From positions 896,675,309 to 896,739,308 of the forward strand of contig CM066035.1 in assembly GCA_033557465.1 (NCBI GenBank): 64,000 nt of DNA, written 5' to 3'. This document shows positions 52,605 through 62,419 of the stretch, in pieces. A program made the position numbers and the translations under genes. The notes under the pieces are model-generated. The model saw only the letters and a program-made list of their open reading frames with translations. It was not told the DNA's origin and did no database searches. This stretch comes from Ichthyophis bannanicus. Taxonomy: Eukaryota; Chordata; Amphibia; Gymnophiona; Ichthyophiidae. Numbering within the stretch: the first letter of the stretch is position 1; every line of letters starts with the position of its first letter.

Positions 52605-53593
52605 CCTTCTAGCTTTGCCGTCGCCTTTTCTACCTGTTTAGCTACTTTAAGATCATCAGACACAACCACGCCTAGGTCCCGCTCTTCTTTAGTGGACAAA
52701 AGTACTTCACCTCCTATACTGTATTGCTCCCTTGGATTTTTGCAGCCCAAATGCATGACCTTACAATTTTTAACATTAAATCCCAGCTGCCAAATTCTAG
52801 ACCATTCTTCATGCTTAGCTAGATACCTCCTTATGTTATCTACACCTTCCTGGGTGTCTACTCTATTGCAGATTTTGGTATCATCTGCAAAGAGGCAGAC
52901 CTTACCCGACAGCCCTTCCGCTATATCACTAACAAAGATGTTAAAAAGAATCGGACCAAGGACAGATCCCTGGGGCACACCACTGGTATCATCCTTCTCC
53001 TCAGAGTGAGCTCCATTTACTTGTACTCTTTGTCGCCTCCCACCCAACCAATTTCTAACCCAAGCAGTAACTTTAGGGTCCATCCCTAGGGTGCTCAGTT
53101 TGTTTATAAGTCGCCTGTGAGGAACAGTGTCAAAGGCTTTACTGAAATCTAAATACACCACATCTAGAGCTCTCCCTCGGTCCAACTCCCTGGTCACCCA
53201 GTCAAAGAAATCAATCAGATTTGTCTGACAAGACCTGCCTCTGGTGAATCCATGCTGCCTCGGATCCTGTAATCCGCTGGACTCCAGAAACCTCATTATT
53301 TTCTCTTTCAGCAGGGTTTCCAATAATTTACTCACCACCGAAGTTAAACTAACCGGCCTGTAGTTTTCAACCACATCCTTACTTCCGCTTTTGTGTAAAG
53401 GCATCACATGAGCCTCTCTCCAGTCCTTTGGCACCACTCCCGACTCCAACGAGGCATTGAAAAGGTCAGTCAGTGGAGTTGCTAGAACGTCCCCAAGTTC
53501 CCTCAGTATTCTAGGGTGTATCCCATCTGGTCCCATCGCTTTGTCTACTTTAAGTAGAGTTAGTATTGTGGATATTACAACCGTAATGAACAT
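52556..53593 (-). CDS. CR1 reverse transcriptase, open 345-codon fragment
   Basis: Open from 53593 to 52556. It carries KAMGPDGIHPRILRELGDVL, ENYRPVSLTSVVSKLLE, QHGFTRGRSCQTNLIDFFDW, VVYLDFSKAFDTVPHRRLIN, SGVPQGSVLGPILFNIFVSD and LFADDTKICNRV, so the catalytic FADD is intact. FNVKNCKVMHLGCKNP and ERDLGVVVSDDLK follow. These are the successive palm and thumb blocks of CR1. The frame ends at a shift near 52600 and continues as the segment 52604-52074. The ATG at 53593 is internal to the family protein and not a real start. Confidence 0.85.
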   Translation of the reverse strand: MFITVVISTILTLLKVDKAMGPDGIHPRILRELGDVLATPLTDLFNASLESGVVPKDWREAHVMPLHKSGSKDVVENYRPVSLTSVVSKLLETLLKEKIMRFLESSGLQDPRQHGFTRGRSCQTNLIDFFDWVTRELDRGRALDVVYLDFSKAFDTVPHRRLINKLSTLGMDPKVTAWVRNWLGGRRQRVQVNGAHSEEKDDTSGVPQGSVLGPILFNIFVSDIAEGLSGKVCLFADDTKICNRVDTQEGVDNIRRYLAKHEEWSRIWQLGFNVKNCKVMHLGCKNPREQYSIGGEVLLSTKEERDLGVVVSDDLKVAKQVEKATAKLEGCLGAYGEKWLAEKRR

Positions 53594-53619
53594 CGCTCCT
53601 GAGCCACGGTACTTGGAGT

Positions 53620-54320
53620 ATGATCACAGTTTCTGAAATTTACTGCCAGCGCTCACTGAAGTACTTGCATCATGGCAAAGACAGCTTCAAACTGGAGTTC
53701 ATAGGATGTAATATGTATAGGCAACCTATCGAGGTATGTTTGGAAATTCCTGTTAATCAAGATTGTGGCACCCAGTACGATGTGACATATTTCTGTTTCT
53801 GCCACGTTTTCTTCATCTTCTTGATACTTGAGGATTTTTCTCTCTTCACTTGATGCTTAGAATAATCACTTGGCATTGATGCCTCCATTGCCAATGCCAT
53901 TCTCATGTCTTTCTCCTTTACAACTATGCCCAGTTTCCTTGCATCCATCGTTTTATCAATTAAAATGGGAATGTCTCAGGTGGTGGTAATCTCAATCCCA
54001 GTGCTCTTCTGGTACTCTGGTGACATATCATTTACAATGTTTCCGGTGGATCAGACATGCACCATATTGAGCCTTTCTGTATAAAACGTTTCTACCATCA
54101 GAACTTTGCAGTTAGTGACGTCATGAGTAACCATTTCCAACTCTTCTTTATAGGATCTACATATGCCACTTTTATATTTTTTTGTCTATATTTGCTGTGA
54201 ACCATCTTCTGTGTAATCTACTGACTTGGGCTGCAACTGTTAGCCTCTCATCCTTAGGGTTCAATTTTGTTTTAATCAGCATGTTTCCTGGAGTAGCACT
54301 CTGTTTCTCACTGTTCTTGC
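53620..54320 (-). mobile_element. LINE C-terminal fragment of another clade
   Basis: On the minus strand, near 54180-54090, it reads CRSYKEELEMVTHDVTNCKV, a C-x-H-x-C knuckle-like block. Then TGIEITTT, a stop and DIPILIDKTMDARK near 53990-53940. VVKEKDMRMALAMEASMPSD near 53920-53870 is followed, after a shift, by EKILKYQEDEENVAETEICH, IVLGATILINRNFQTYLDRL and YELQFEAVFAMMQVLQ near 53840-53650. This order (knuckle, TDK...AR, PSD, KYQ, LGA) resembles the C-termini of some LINE proteins outside L1, CR1 and L2. I am not sure of the clade. Stops and shifts show decay. Confidence 0.5.
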
Positions 54321-55485
54321 ATTTGCCACATCTTTCCCCTCATCTGTTGATCTAATTCTTTAAAGAGATTTTTTTGTCTTGTTTTGCAAATTGTTTCCTT
54401 TTCTATGTGTACTGGCGGATTCTGTCACTCGTTCTTTCTGCTTGTTGGGATGCTTTTCCAAAGTTAACACTGGAACTGGATTTTTGGGCTTTTACTTTGA
54501 TACTTCAACACTCTTTGTTTTCATCTGACACTTGAGTAGGCTGTGGAGGTCTGTCGTTCTAGCTCTATATGAATAATCTTTTTCTTTATCCTGACATGCA
54601 AGTAAGGCAACCTTGTGATGGACCAACTTCATTGGGCCCAAGCTGGCATCTGAATTGGCTGCGGTGTCCACCAGCAGGAAAAGGAAAAAAAAAGAAGATA
54701 GCAGCAGGAGCCATAGGAATGGTATCGGGCCCTGGGCTCTCTGTGAGGCATCCCAGAATGCTGAAAAAAGAGGGCCCCAGGCTGTGCAGCCATAATGAGG
54801 ACAAAAAGAAGCAGCTGAGTTTTATAAAAAAAACCAAAAAACACAAAACCAAACTGCCCCCCCCTTTCAAAACCCTGCTAGGGATGTCTGCTGCATCGGG
54901 CCATATGGCTAAACACTGAAGCAGCAAAATTTTAAAAAGACAGTGAAAAAGCACACTGTAAAAAGAAGCAGGGCTGTGGCAAAAGGGAGTCCCAGGGCCT
55001 GTCACGTTGACTGGGAAGCCTTGGATGCCCACGGAAAAAGCCAAATATAGCCATTGAAACCAATGGGAGAAAAAAAAAATAAGAAAAATTCCAAAAAATA
55101 CATAGCATGTGGATAAGGACAGCAGGAGGGAAAAGGGGCCTGGATCCTCGGGGGTTTATTCTGCTCTTCTTTGACCCACATAGTATTAATAACCTGTTGG
55201 GGAAAAAGTGCTGGATTCAGGGCAGCTGTCAGCTCCGGTAGGGTAAACCGTGTTCCAAGCAACGTTGAGCCCTTCAGGACTCGGTCTCAATGACTACTGC
55301 ACCATAGTGTGGGCTAGGAGAGTCAGGCAGAAGTACTGGCTTCTGTCAGTGCTGCACTAGAGGATATTCCAAGTGATGACAAAGCTGAAAGTTGCTCAAG
55401 TTTGTCTTCACTTGCTGGCAAGGGAGCATAACCCACTCGTCTGGACTGGTCTAGCAGGATCCAAGGAAAGTAAATTACCACTTAT
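54321..55485. other. no recognisable feature
   Basis: About 1.2 kb. Long readings at 54569-55262 on both strands have no familiar domain and are probably chance. Purine-rich runs lie at 54680-54860. Confidence 0.35.
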
Positions 55486-55489
55486 GTAA

Positions 55490-55735
55490 ACTTTATCCAA
55501 GAGTGAAGGAGAAGCCTAGTGATTAGAGCGACAGCTTATTACCCAAGAGATCAGGGTTCAATCCCCACTGGTACTCCTTGTGACCTTGGGCAAGGCACTT
55601 TATCCTCCATTGCCTGGGAAGAAAAGGCCTGACAATTTACTTCTGGTCATACTTTGCCAAGAAAACCCAGGGGTTGCTAGGTTGCTAGGAGTCAGCATTG
55701 ACTTGATGGCACTTAAAAAAACCAGTGTTATCCTT
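55490..55735 (+). mobile_element. tRNA-derived SINE with RTE-like tail
   Basis: The head reads agcctagtgattagagcgac (box A-like) and agatcagggttcaatcccca (box B-like), spaced as in a tRNA gene. The core gaccttgggcaaggcacttt resembles the conserved core of vertebrate SINEs. The tail ggttgctaggagtcagcatt followed by gacttgatggcactt resembles the 3' end of RTE-clade LINEs. This suggests RTE-driven movement. It is not a functional tRNA gene, because the second half does not fold back on the first. Confidence 0.7.
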
Positions 55736-55739
55736 CTGT

Positions 55740-56545
55740 AAACCCATTTCTCCTTCAACTCAGTGAATTGGGCATAGAGGAGTTTTCTTCATAAATAGTT
55801 TTTCAAGTTGTTTGAGGCATGTCCAGAATTCCAAGCGCATTAATGTCTTGTATCTTATTCCATGATTAAAATTGATATTGAAAAGTGTTTTATCTTCAGT
55901 AGTAGTCTTTACTGATCTTTTCTCTCAGTAATTTATACCTGATTGCCACGCCGCCTTCTACTACTATTTTATGTTCCGTTGTATAGTGTTCAAGTGTTTA
56001 AATCAGATAGATCCAAGATATCTCATAGAACCTTTAGAGCATTATTCTGATTGCCGCATTGCAGTTTCAATAGATACACAACAATATTACAAGAGTCCAT
56101 TGTTACCAGTTTTATGGTGGTAGTTACTTTCTAAGAGGATTCACTACTTGGGCCTTTGTACCCATAGTGCTTGAATGTAAGTAGCATGTTTTAGTATATG
56201 TTTGCATATTGACTTTTACATTCATTGCGACTTCATTTTGCCCTGCGTCTATTTTATGTTTCATTAATTTATTTATTTATACGGTTTTTAATTGTGTATG
56301 TACTGTTTTAATATGTATTTATTTATTGTTTGGTATGATCACCTATGGTTTTATCGATATATTATGGCTATACATTCTTATTGTTTAATTACATACTTTA
56401 TTTTTTAATCATATGCCCGATTTGATTTACCTTTTATTTCATTATGTTTTTAATGTGTTTTGTTTTATATGTTGTAAGTATTTTCACCCCCCCCGAGGAA
56501 GGCATCTGCCGAAACGTGTTGGATCAATAAAGCACCAGTGTTCAT
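55740..56545 (+). mobile_element. 3' part of an unidentified retroelement with polyadenylation signal
   Basis: An AT-rich stretch ends at about 56530 with ccgaggaaggcatctgccga, aacgtgttggatcaataaag. The gaggaaggc...gccgaaacgygtt pairing with an adjacent aataaa is a block that I have seen at the 3' ends of repeated elements in amphibians and fish; a Penelope-like origin is possible. No coding part is readable upstream. DIRS E begins immediately to the right. Confidence 0.4.
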
Positions 56546-58569
56546 TCTCCACTCTTGCCTCTGGTGTTTTGCTTAAAGTGATATTGTCAGCATCTATCTC
56601 ATTAGCCTTTTCCTGCCAATTCTTGCCAAAGATGTTTTCTCCTGTGCAAGGGATGTTTCCTGATTTATCCTGTACCCAAATCTCCAAGTCTGATGCCTGA
56701 AGCCAGGCAATCCGATGTGCACCAATGGCAATAGCAGAAGTTCTGCTGATGCATTCAGAGCCGTGTCAGGTTGCACGATTTATAAACGTGGAAACGTCTT
56801 GAGCATGCTTGCAAAGAGTAAGGAAGTCTTGTTTGTCATCAGGGAGAAGGGGGCTCATAAGCTCCAAATCTTCTTTGACTTCTTTGAGGAACATTCCCAT
56901 ATATAAAATATATGAGCTAATCCTAGCTGAAAGCATGAAGGCCTGAAAAGTTTGATGTACAAAGGCGTCAAGAGTCCTGCATTCACGACCTGGAGGATTG
57001 GATGCATGTTTTTTTGCACTTTTCATCCTACGAATGGCTGACTCCACTACCATTGAATGGTGTGGCAGCTGAGTCTTTTGAAAGCCAGGACATGGTGGAA
57101 CTCGATACATGGTATCAAGTCTCTTAGAATGAGGAGATGTGGTCAAAGTTGTTTCCCACATTCTGAGCATCAAATCATGAAGAATTTCATGAATGGGCAG
57201 AGTGGCTGCCTCTTTGGGAGCCTTAGGGTATTGGAGAATTTTCAATTCCTTTGCTCTAGGTTCCTTTTCAGGAGCTACCATGATTGAAAGGCCTCGGGCC
57301 ACATCACGAATAAAATCCTGAAAAGACATGTCCTCCGGAGGAGACATTCTGCATTGAGGAGAAGAGGAGTCTTCTGGGAGAAGCACTCTGGTACCGACAG
57401 AATTATCAGAGTCCTCGGAGTCGGAGGATTCTAAGTATCTCTGATCCTGATCATGCAAAGCATGGTATCGGTATCGATTGAAGTCGGTACCGAGTAGGTC
57501 CGGTACTGATCTGTCGATGCCAGAAAAAGTCAACCTGGGCAGAATTCCCACCGGGGCCGGTACCGTTGGTGCTGGTACCGGTATCGGTTCCAGTGCTGGT
57601 ACCGGTGCCCGTTGAACTGTCGGTAGCGGTGTCAACGGTACCGCGGCTGAAAGGAGAGCTGCACGACTGCGTTCGATAGCGAGAAATCTCTGGTCTGTCG
57701 ACACTGCCGATGCCTGGGTGTCGGTACTGGTAGAAGCGGCCGGAACCCTTGAGCATGGCACCAGTAGTTCTGCCGAGGTCGAGGCCTCAAGAACATCCTG
57801 GAGCCCCGTTGGCGCTTTGGAGGCTGAAGCCTCACGCCGGGGCTGTTTTGCCGGTGTAATTTCCTCAAGGGCCATGCCAATGGCTTCTTGATGCTTGGAA
57901 GGAGATCTACCCTTTGAGGACCGGCTCTTATGTTTAGTTGCCTGAGATCCATGGGAGGAAGACGAGGCTCTGGAACACGTTGATGCAATGGACATGGCAT
58001 CTGAAGAAAAGAGGGTTCCGAGCTTTGCAGCCCAGTTCTGTCGTCCTCTTTTAGTCATCCCCATACAAGAGAGACACTCCGATGGAGAATGGTCAGGGCC
58101 TAAACGTTTGAGACACCAGTCATGGGTGTCGGTGATGGAAATGGTACCGCCACACTTAGTACATTTTTTAAAACCACTAGCTGGTTTTTCCATTTTTTAG
58201 GAAAATGGGGCCTAATGCCCAAAATGGCGCCTAGCACCAAAATATATATATATAATATATATATTTTTTTTTTAAAAGAAGAAAAGAGAACTGGCGGTAC
58301 CGGTAGGTGTTGAGTGGAGGCAGACGCAACCACAAAAAGCAAGTTTAAAGAATAAATTTTCTGCGGTGACAGGGTATGTGTCCTGTCGGCTCCGTGGAAA
58401 ACGAAAAACTGAAGAGGGACATTTGGAAAGGCGGGAAGGCAGCGCGCATGTGCTGAGGGATGCTCCCAGAAGTGTTCCTATTGGACGCTGGGGAGCATTC
58501 CCGCACAGGCTCCGTCGGTGCCGACGATACCCATATGTGAAGACTACATTCCTGCTTGTTCCTGGAGAT
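56546..58569 (-). mobile_element. DIRS element 'E', left part with gag
   Basis: The left tip, read on the minus strand, is tatctccaggaacaagcagg from 58570, and the left inverted repeat extends to about 58410 (ggcaccgacggagcctgtgc, cctttccaaatg-type variant). A leader and gag follow. The element stops at about 56546 within the gag C-terminus, so RT, RNase H, recombinase and the right end are missing. The gag is closest to that of C. Confidence 0.85.
56560..58193 (-). pseudogene. DIRS E gag-like protein, intact but for one stop
   Basis: The ATG at 58193 starts MEKPASGFKKCTKCGG. The Cys head is C-x2-C-x12-C-x2, ending LKRLGPDH, so the last Cys of the head is Arg here. The Ser/Pro-rich linker, the acidic SSDSEDSDNSVG, the conserved domain PPEDMSFQDFIRDVARGLSI, then VPPCPGFQKTQLPHHSMVVE, ECRTLDAFVHQTFQAFML and LCKHAQDVSTFINRAT follow in one open frame of 475 codons. 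The TGA at 56766-56768 is in frame: the reading continues beyond it with AIAIGAHRIAWLQASDLEIW, VQDKSGNIPCTGENIFGKNW to about 56565, where the element breaks off. Compared with C this copy is nearly undamaged and gives the best view of the gag sequence. Confidence 0.85.
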
Positions 58570-58679
58570 AACGTACATGCTTACTCTGTGATTTCAAATG
58601 AAGGTATAAAGTAGGCACGTTGGCTGCGTATGTACAATTTAAACAATTAAATGCATTTATGTTAACAGTGCCTCTAAAG

Positions 58680-58873
58680 TAGTGATTCTTGACCCAGTTC
58701 TCAGGGCACACCCCATCCATTTGGGTTTTCAGGATATCCACAATTAATATGCACGAGAGAGATTTGCATTCTATGCCTCCTTGGTATGCAAATCTCATAC
58801 ATGTTCATTGTGGATATCTTAAAAACCCGATCGGATAGGGTGTGCCCTAAAGACTGGGCTGAGAGAACCACTG
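58680..58873. mobile_element. palindromic hAT-type MITE, 194 bp, with 8-bp duplication
   Basis: The left end tagtgattcttgaccca and the right end tgggctgagagaaccactg are inverted. Inner sequence pairs over most of the length (gggcacaccc with gggtgtgccc, ggttttcaggatatccacaa with ttgtggatatcttaaaaacc, gagatttgcat with atgcaaatctc). The flanks are identical 8-bp copies of ctctaaag (58672-58679 and 58874-58881). Duplication length and the cagtggttctc-type tip fit hAT. Confidence 0.88.
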
Positions 58874-58881
58874 CTCTAAAG

Positions 58882-59670
58882 CAGCCCCTTCCATCTCTCC
58901 CAGGATGCCTCACTTTTGACCACATTTAAAAAAATAAAAAGTGTGAAAAAAATATACGGAAATGTTTAGGTGGCTGAAAATCATCTTATGCAGATTTTTC
59001 CGCTCCGGCACTCTGAGCCTTTGAAAATTTACACCAGTATGTTCATGTAGTTCATAAAGTTGAGTTTTTTGGGGGACTTGCTAAAGAGAATGGGGGAAGG
59101 CGACGCGTAGGGAAGAGAATAATAAGAGGCCAAGAGATTGAGAGAGCGAGATAGGAGACAGAAAACAGGAGAGTATCCCTGTGGTCTGACATTTTCTTAG
59201 CTGAGTGTGGTGTTCATAGCTGTTAATAACAACCCAATTATACCTCTCTGGCCTTCTGGTTGTTTTCCCTGTCAAGATGCAATAAAATTAAATTGTTGAG
59301 ATGATTGATTACCTCTGTATTACTTCTGCCGTCCCCTACCCCCACTCGATGCTTTGTCTTTCGGTTAGTGCAGCTCCTTTGGGGAGGGGTTGCTTTTTTC
59401 CTGTTTCGGTGTCCAAGAATAAATTGATCCATGGGTTTCTAGGTTCACACATAGTGGATCCCAGATGACTGTTCATGAGAGAAAGGGGGTGAGAAAAAGC
59501 TCCTTTATGGTCATTTGAACTGGGAAAATCATAACTACAAAGCATGACAGCAAGGCTGCAGCTTATAAAATATTTTAACCAGATTTACATGCAAAGCACT
59601 GTAGCTGGGAAGTGTCTTGCACTTTCATGCACATTTTGAAGAAGACCACTTGATTTTGTTGTATATCAGA
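58882..59670. other. no recognisable feature
   Basis: About 790 bases with nothing that I can name. Confidence 0.35.
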
Positions 59671-59889
59671 CAGCAGGTCCTACGACAGCTCCGTGGGTCC
59701 AAAACTCCTGGGCCTCAGTGGCAGCATTCTTACAACAGGGCTCAACGAAGTTCCTTCCTCGCTGCTGCCCATTATCTCCCTGCCGGACTGACCCTGGGAA
59801 GAAGCCGACAAGGGGACCGGAGCAACCCCGAACGCCTCCATCTTCAACTGACGCAAAGGCTGGGAAACGGAGCCTTCCAGGACGCAGTG

Positions 59890-60999
59890 AAATGCCACCA
59901 TTTTAAAGTCTTCAGTAACCTCCCAGCCATACACAGCAAACTTCAAAGCTTCTAGCAAGGTCTTGATGCTGCTGTAATCTTCTTTGAGGCTCACTGAGTG
60001 AGCTAGGGGAGGAGACGGGTACTTGTTCCTGTTATGTGGCAGCACAACTTTGAGGCTCCTGGAAGAGCTGTCAATGAACAGGCGCCACTCCTTCGGGTTA
60101 CATGCAATTCCGATAGTGCTGAACAGAGTAGTCACATTGTGACAAACGCAGAGCCCAACTTGACTAGTGAAGAAGCTAGAAAAAGTGTGGTGGCGCTTCC
60201 TCTAACCTGTGACTTGCACACTTTCATCCAACAAGTTCCACTGCTTGTACCTGGATGTCAAAATCTCAGCATTGGTGAGACCAAGATCTCTGACCAAGTC
60301 ATTGATGTCATGTTGGTTGGGGTAGTAAGGGTTCCTCTCTTCAGCTCCACCTCTGATATTGTAATCTAGATCTGCAACGTCATCTTCGTTTTGTGAATTG
60401 CTGCTTTCTTCTGAAGACCGCTGCTTTCTCTCCAGAGGAGTGGGTACAGGGAGCTCTGGGCAGTATGGCACCAGGGCAATGGATGAAGGAATGCTTGGAT
60501 ACATGACAGAAGGAACATTCTTGCCAGTCTGACGTTTGGAAGGCTCCAACATGCAGAAGTAGCAATTGCTCAAGTGGTCAGTGGTTCCCACCAAATACTT
60601 GAGATAGTGAACTTCATGACTCTTTTCCCCTCTGTACCAGCCTGCCAAAGAAAATATAAAAATATATAATTATGATAAAATTAATTTGAGTAATGTTAAA
60701 TATTTCATACATTATGTAAAAATTCAGTAGCAATAAAGATTTTGTAACATAAAATGCCACAGTCTAAGCCAGCATCAATTGTCCATCTTACCTTCCAAAG
60801 TTTTCTTGCAGTGCTGGCAAGTGAAATGAGGCGCCCAGGGTTTGTCCTGATCCCCAACAAGCATGCCGAAATATGCCTTGTAAGTTTCACACATCTTGGC
60901 AGATGCTTCCATTGAGTAATTTTTCGCTCTTGTCTTGATAAAATCGCCACAGACATAGCAAAATGCGTCTGCCGGATGCGCTTAGCCTCTTGATGCCAT
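59890..60999 (-). pseudogene. two-exon pseudogene of an uncharacterised zinc-binding protein family
   Basis: Exon 1 runs from the ATG at 60999 to 60792: MASRG, a TAA stop at codon 6, then PADAFCYVCGDFIKTRAKNY, MCETYKAYFGMLVGDQDKPW and FTCQHCKKTLEG. The two C-x2-C pairs suggest zinc binding. The donor gtaaga at 60791 and the acceptor tttctttggcag ending at 60642 bound a 150-base intron, and the split codon rejoins LEG-WYRGEK. Exon 2 (60641 down) reads YLVGTTDHLSNCYFCML, MYPSIPSSIALVPYCPELPV, DINDLVRDLGLTNAEILTSR and then a TAG at 60202-60204. It continues in the same frame with IGIACNPKEWRLFIDSSSRS, YPSPPLAHSVSLKEDY and YGWEVTEDFKMVAF until about 59893. There the familiar sequence ends. I recognise this as a protein family found in many copies in animal genomes, with no assigned function. 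Confidence 0.7.
60642..60791 (-). other. 150-base intron of the zinc-protein pseudogene
   Basis: GT-AG boundaries with a good donor (gaag/gtaaga) and a short pyrimidine stretch before cag. It lies exactly where exon 1 and exon 2 readings meet with a split Gly codon. Its presence means the copy is not a processed retrocopy of the spliced mRNA. Confidence 0.7.
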
Positions 61000-61109
61000 G
61001 TCAGTCCACTTAAGAAGATAGAATGAAAATAAACTGGTGAGCTTAAGACGTGCTGTTGCTTGCTCCTAGGTTTCCAGTCGGTAAGGAGGCTGCTGAACAA
61101 CTGTGCTCA

Positions 61110-61480
61110 CTCCGTGCAAATCCGTTGTTTATATAGACGCGCGGCGAAAGTGACATAAGTGTCACCAAAAGGCTTTTATTAAAAGTTCTCAAGTTATACA
61201 AAGTTCCAAAAGTTTTTTGCAAAGTTCTAGAATTTTCCAAAAGGTACTCCGTTTACTTTGCACTAAATCTATCTAGAATGTCCTGCAAAATAGGTAATTT
61301 TCAAAAATATTCTCTTGGTCTCAAAAGCAATGTTTGTGGGCCATAATTGCCATTTTCCTATGGTTCTGAGATGTAAGATAGGAAAATAAAGTCTTTTTGC
61401 TATGTTTTTTTCATTGAAGGATTCTCTGAAGAGCAGAGTTTTTCTTTTCTGAATTGTGTGAGATCTTCTGTACTTCTGAG
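61110..61480. other. no recognisable feature upstream of the pseudogene
   Basis: About 370 bases. I see no clear promoter element. Confidence 0.3.
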
Positions 61481-61489
61481 CTTTGTAGG

Positions 61490-62285
61490 AAGACTGTTCC
61501 AAAAGTCTGATGCGTATAACGAAAAGTCTTAGGAATATTTGAATTTTAAGTTGTCAGGAGGTATGCTTAACTTGTTTTGATTACGTGCTCTTCTGGTTCT
61601 GTGTTCTGGTTGTTTTTCAAGGATAGTTTGTAAGTACTCAACAGATATATTGTGTAAGGTTTTGAATATGGTTATGACTACTTTGTATTTAACTCTGGAT
61701 GCTAGAGGTAGCCAGTGCAGCTGTTTGAGTATGGGAGTGATATGATCTGTTCTGGAGGCAACATTTAAGACTCTTGCTGCTGTATGTTGGGCCATTTGAA
61801 GTGGGTGTAGTATGCTTTTAGGGATGCCCTGTTAAATGATGTTACAGAAGTCCAAGTGTGGAGAGATCATTGCCTGGCATACCATTCGGAAATGATTTTG
61901 ATTGATCAATGGGTGTCGTCGTTGAAGGGTTTTAATCTTGTGATGTCCTGTTTGTGTCCTAGGTAGTGGATCTCATCTTTAACTTTCAGTTCTGCATTGT
62001 TGACTTTCAAAACTGTGGGCGCAGAGAAGTTTTGGTTTCCAGTTATAAAGAGCACTTCTGTTTTTATTTCAAGGTTTATTTGGAGATTCCAGTGAAGCAT
62101 TGTAATATTTGTATGTAGCATGCTGTTGCAATGGAAAAAGGCATGTAAATCATGATATCATTGGCATAAATGTGGTATTGTGATCTTTGATTTTGCAAAG
62201 TGACTGTATGTATACGTTAGATAGTAGTGAGTAGAGTGCTGACCTTGTGGAACTTCACGAGTGAGATTATATGGAGAGGATTTAG
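61490..62285 (-). mobile_element. L2-group LINE RT C-terminus, decayed
   Basis: On the minus strand, TEVLFITGNQNFSAPTVLKV and NNAELKVKDEIHYLG (62055-61960) are followed by MAQHTAARVLNVASRTDHIT, PILKQLHWLPLASRVKYKVV and FKTLHNISVEYLQTI (61795-61620). The DLKF and N-terminal parts are disordered, with a gap between 61900 and 61830. The order is as in the LINEs at 18570 and 20380. Confidence 0.7.
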
Positions 62286-62419
62286 TATTTCCTATTCCTA
62301 AGCGTCCCTCCAGTCCAGTCCCTTTCCTCTGGGTTGTGCTCCCCTTCCAGCAGCTTGGAAACAGCATGTCATCTTTTTGATGACACTGATTTATATATAA
62401 TCAATATCACTGGCACCTC

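Larger units (their letters stand above)
52010..53593 (-). mobile_element. CR1 LINE, RT domain to 3' end
   Basis: The 3' end lies near 52010 with a gaaacatagaaacatgatga (plus-strand) block. The RT and C-terminus cover 53593-52074 with one frame change. The endonuclease is missing, so it is 5'-truncated at about 53595. It is better preserved than the CR1 at 31810-33235 and belongs to a different subfamily: its 3' untranslated region lacks the actgggtcagacc block. Confidence 0.85.

Noticed and set aside
54569..55262. Readings of 70-150 codons on both strands
   Set aside because: There is no recognisable domain, composition follows purine-rich runs, and no repeat family supports either strand.
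55500..55560. Possible tRNA gene from box A and box B words
   Set aside because: There is no closing acceptor stem, and the sequence continues into a SINE core and tail, so it is the head of a SINE.
56484..56687. A short protein that seems to fuse gag (WVQDKSGN) to a new tail (PTRFGRCLPRGG)
   Set aside because: The tail is the reverse reading of another repeat's 3' end at an insertion or truncation joint, so it is not a designed fusion.
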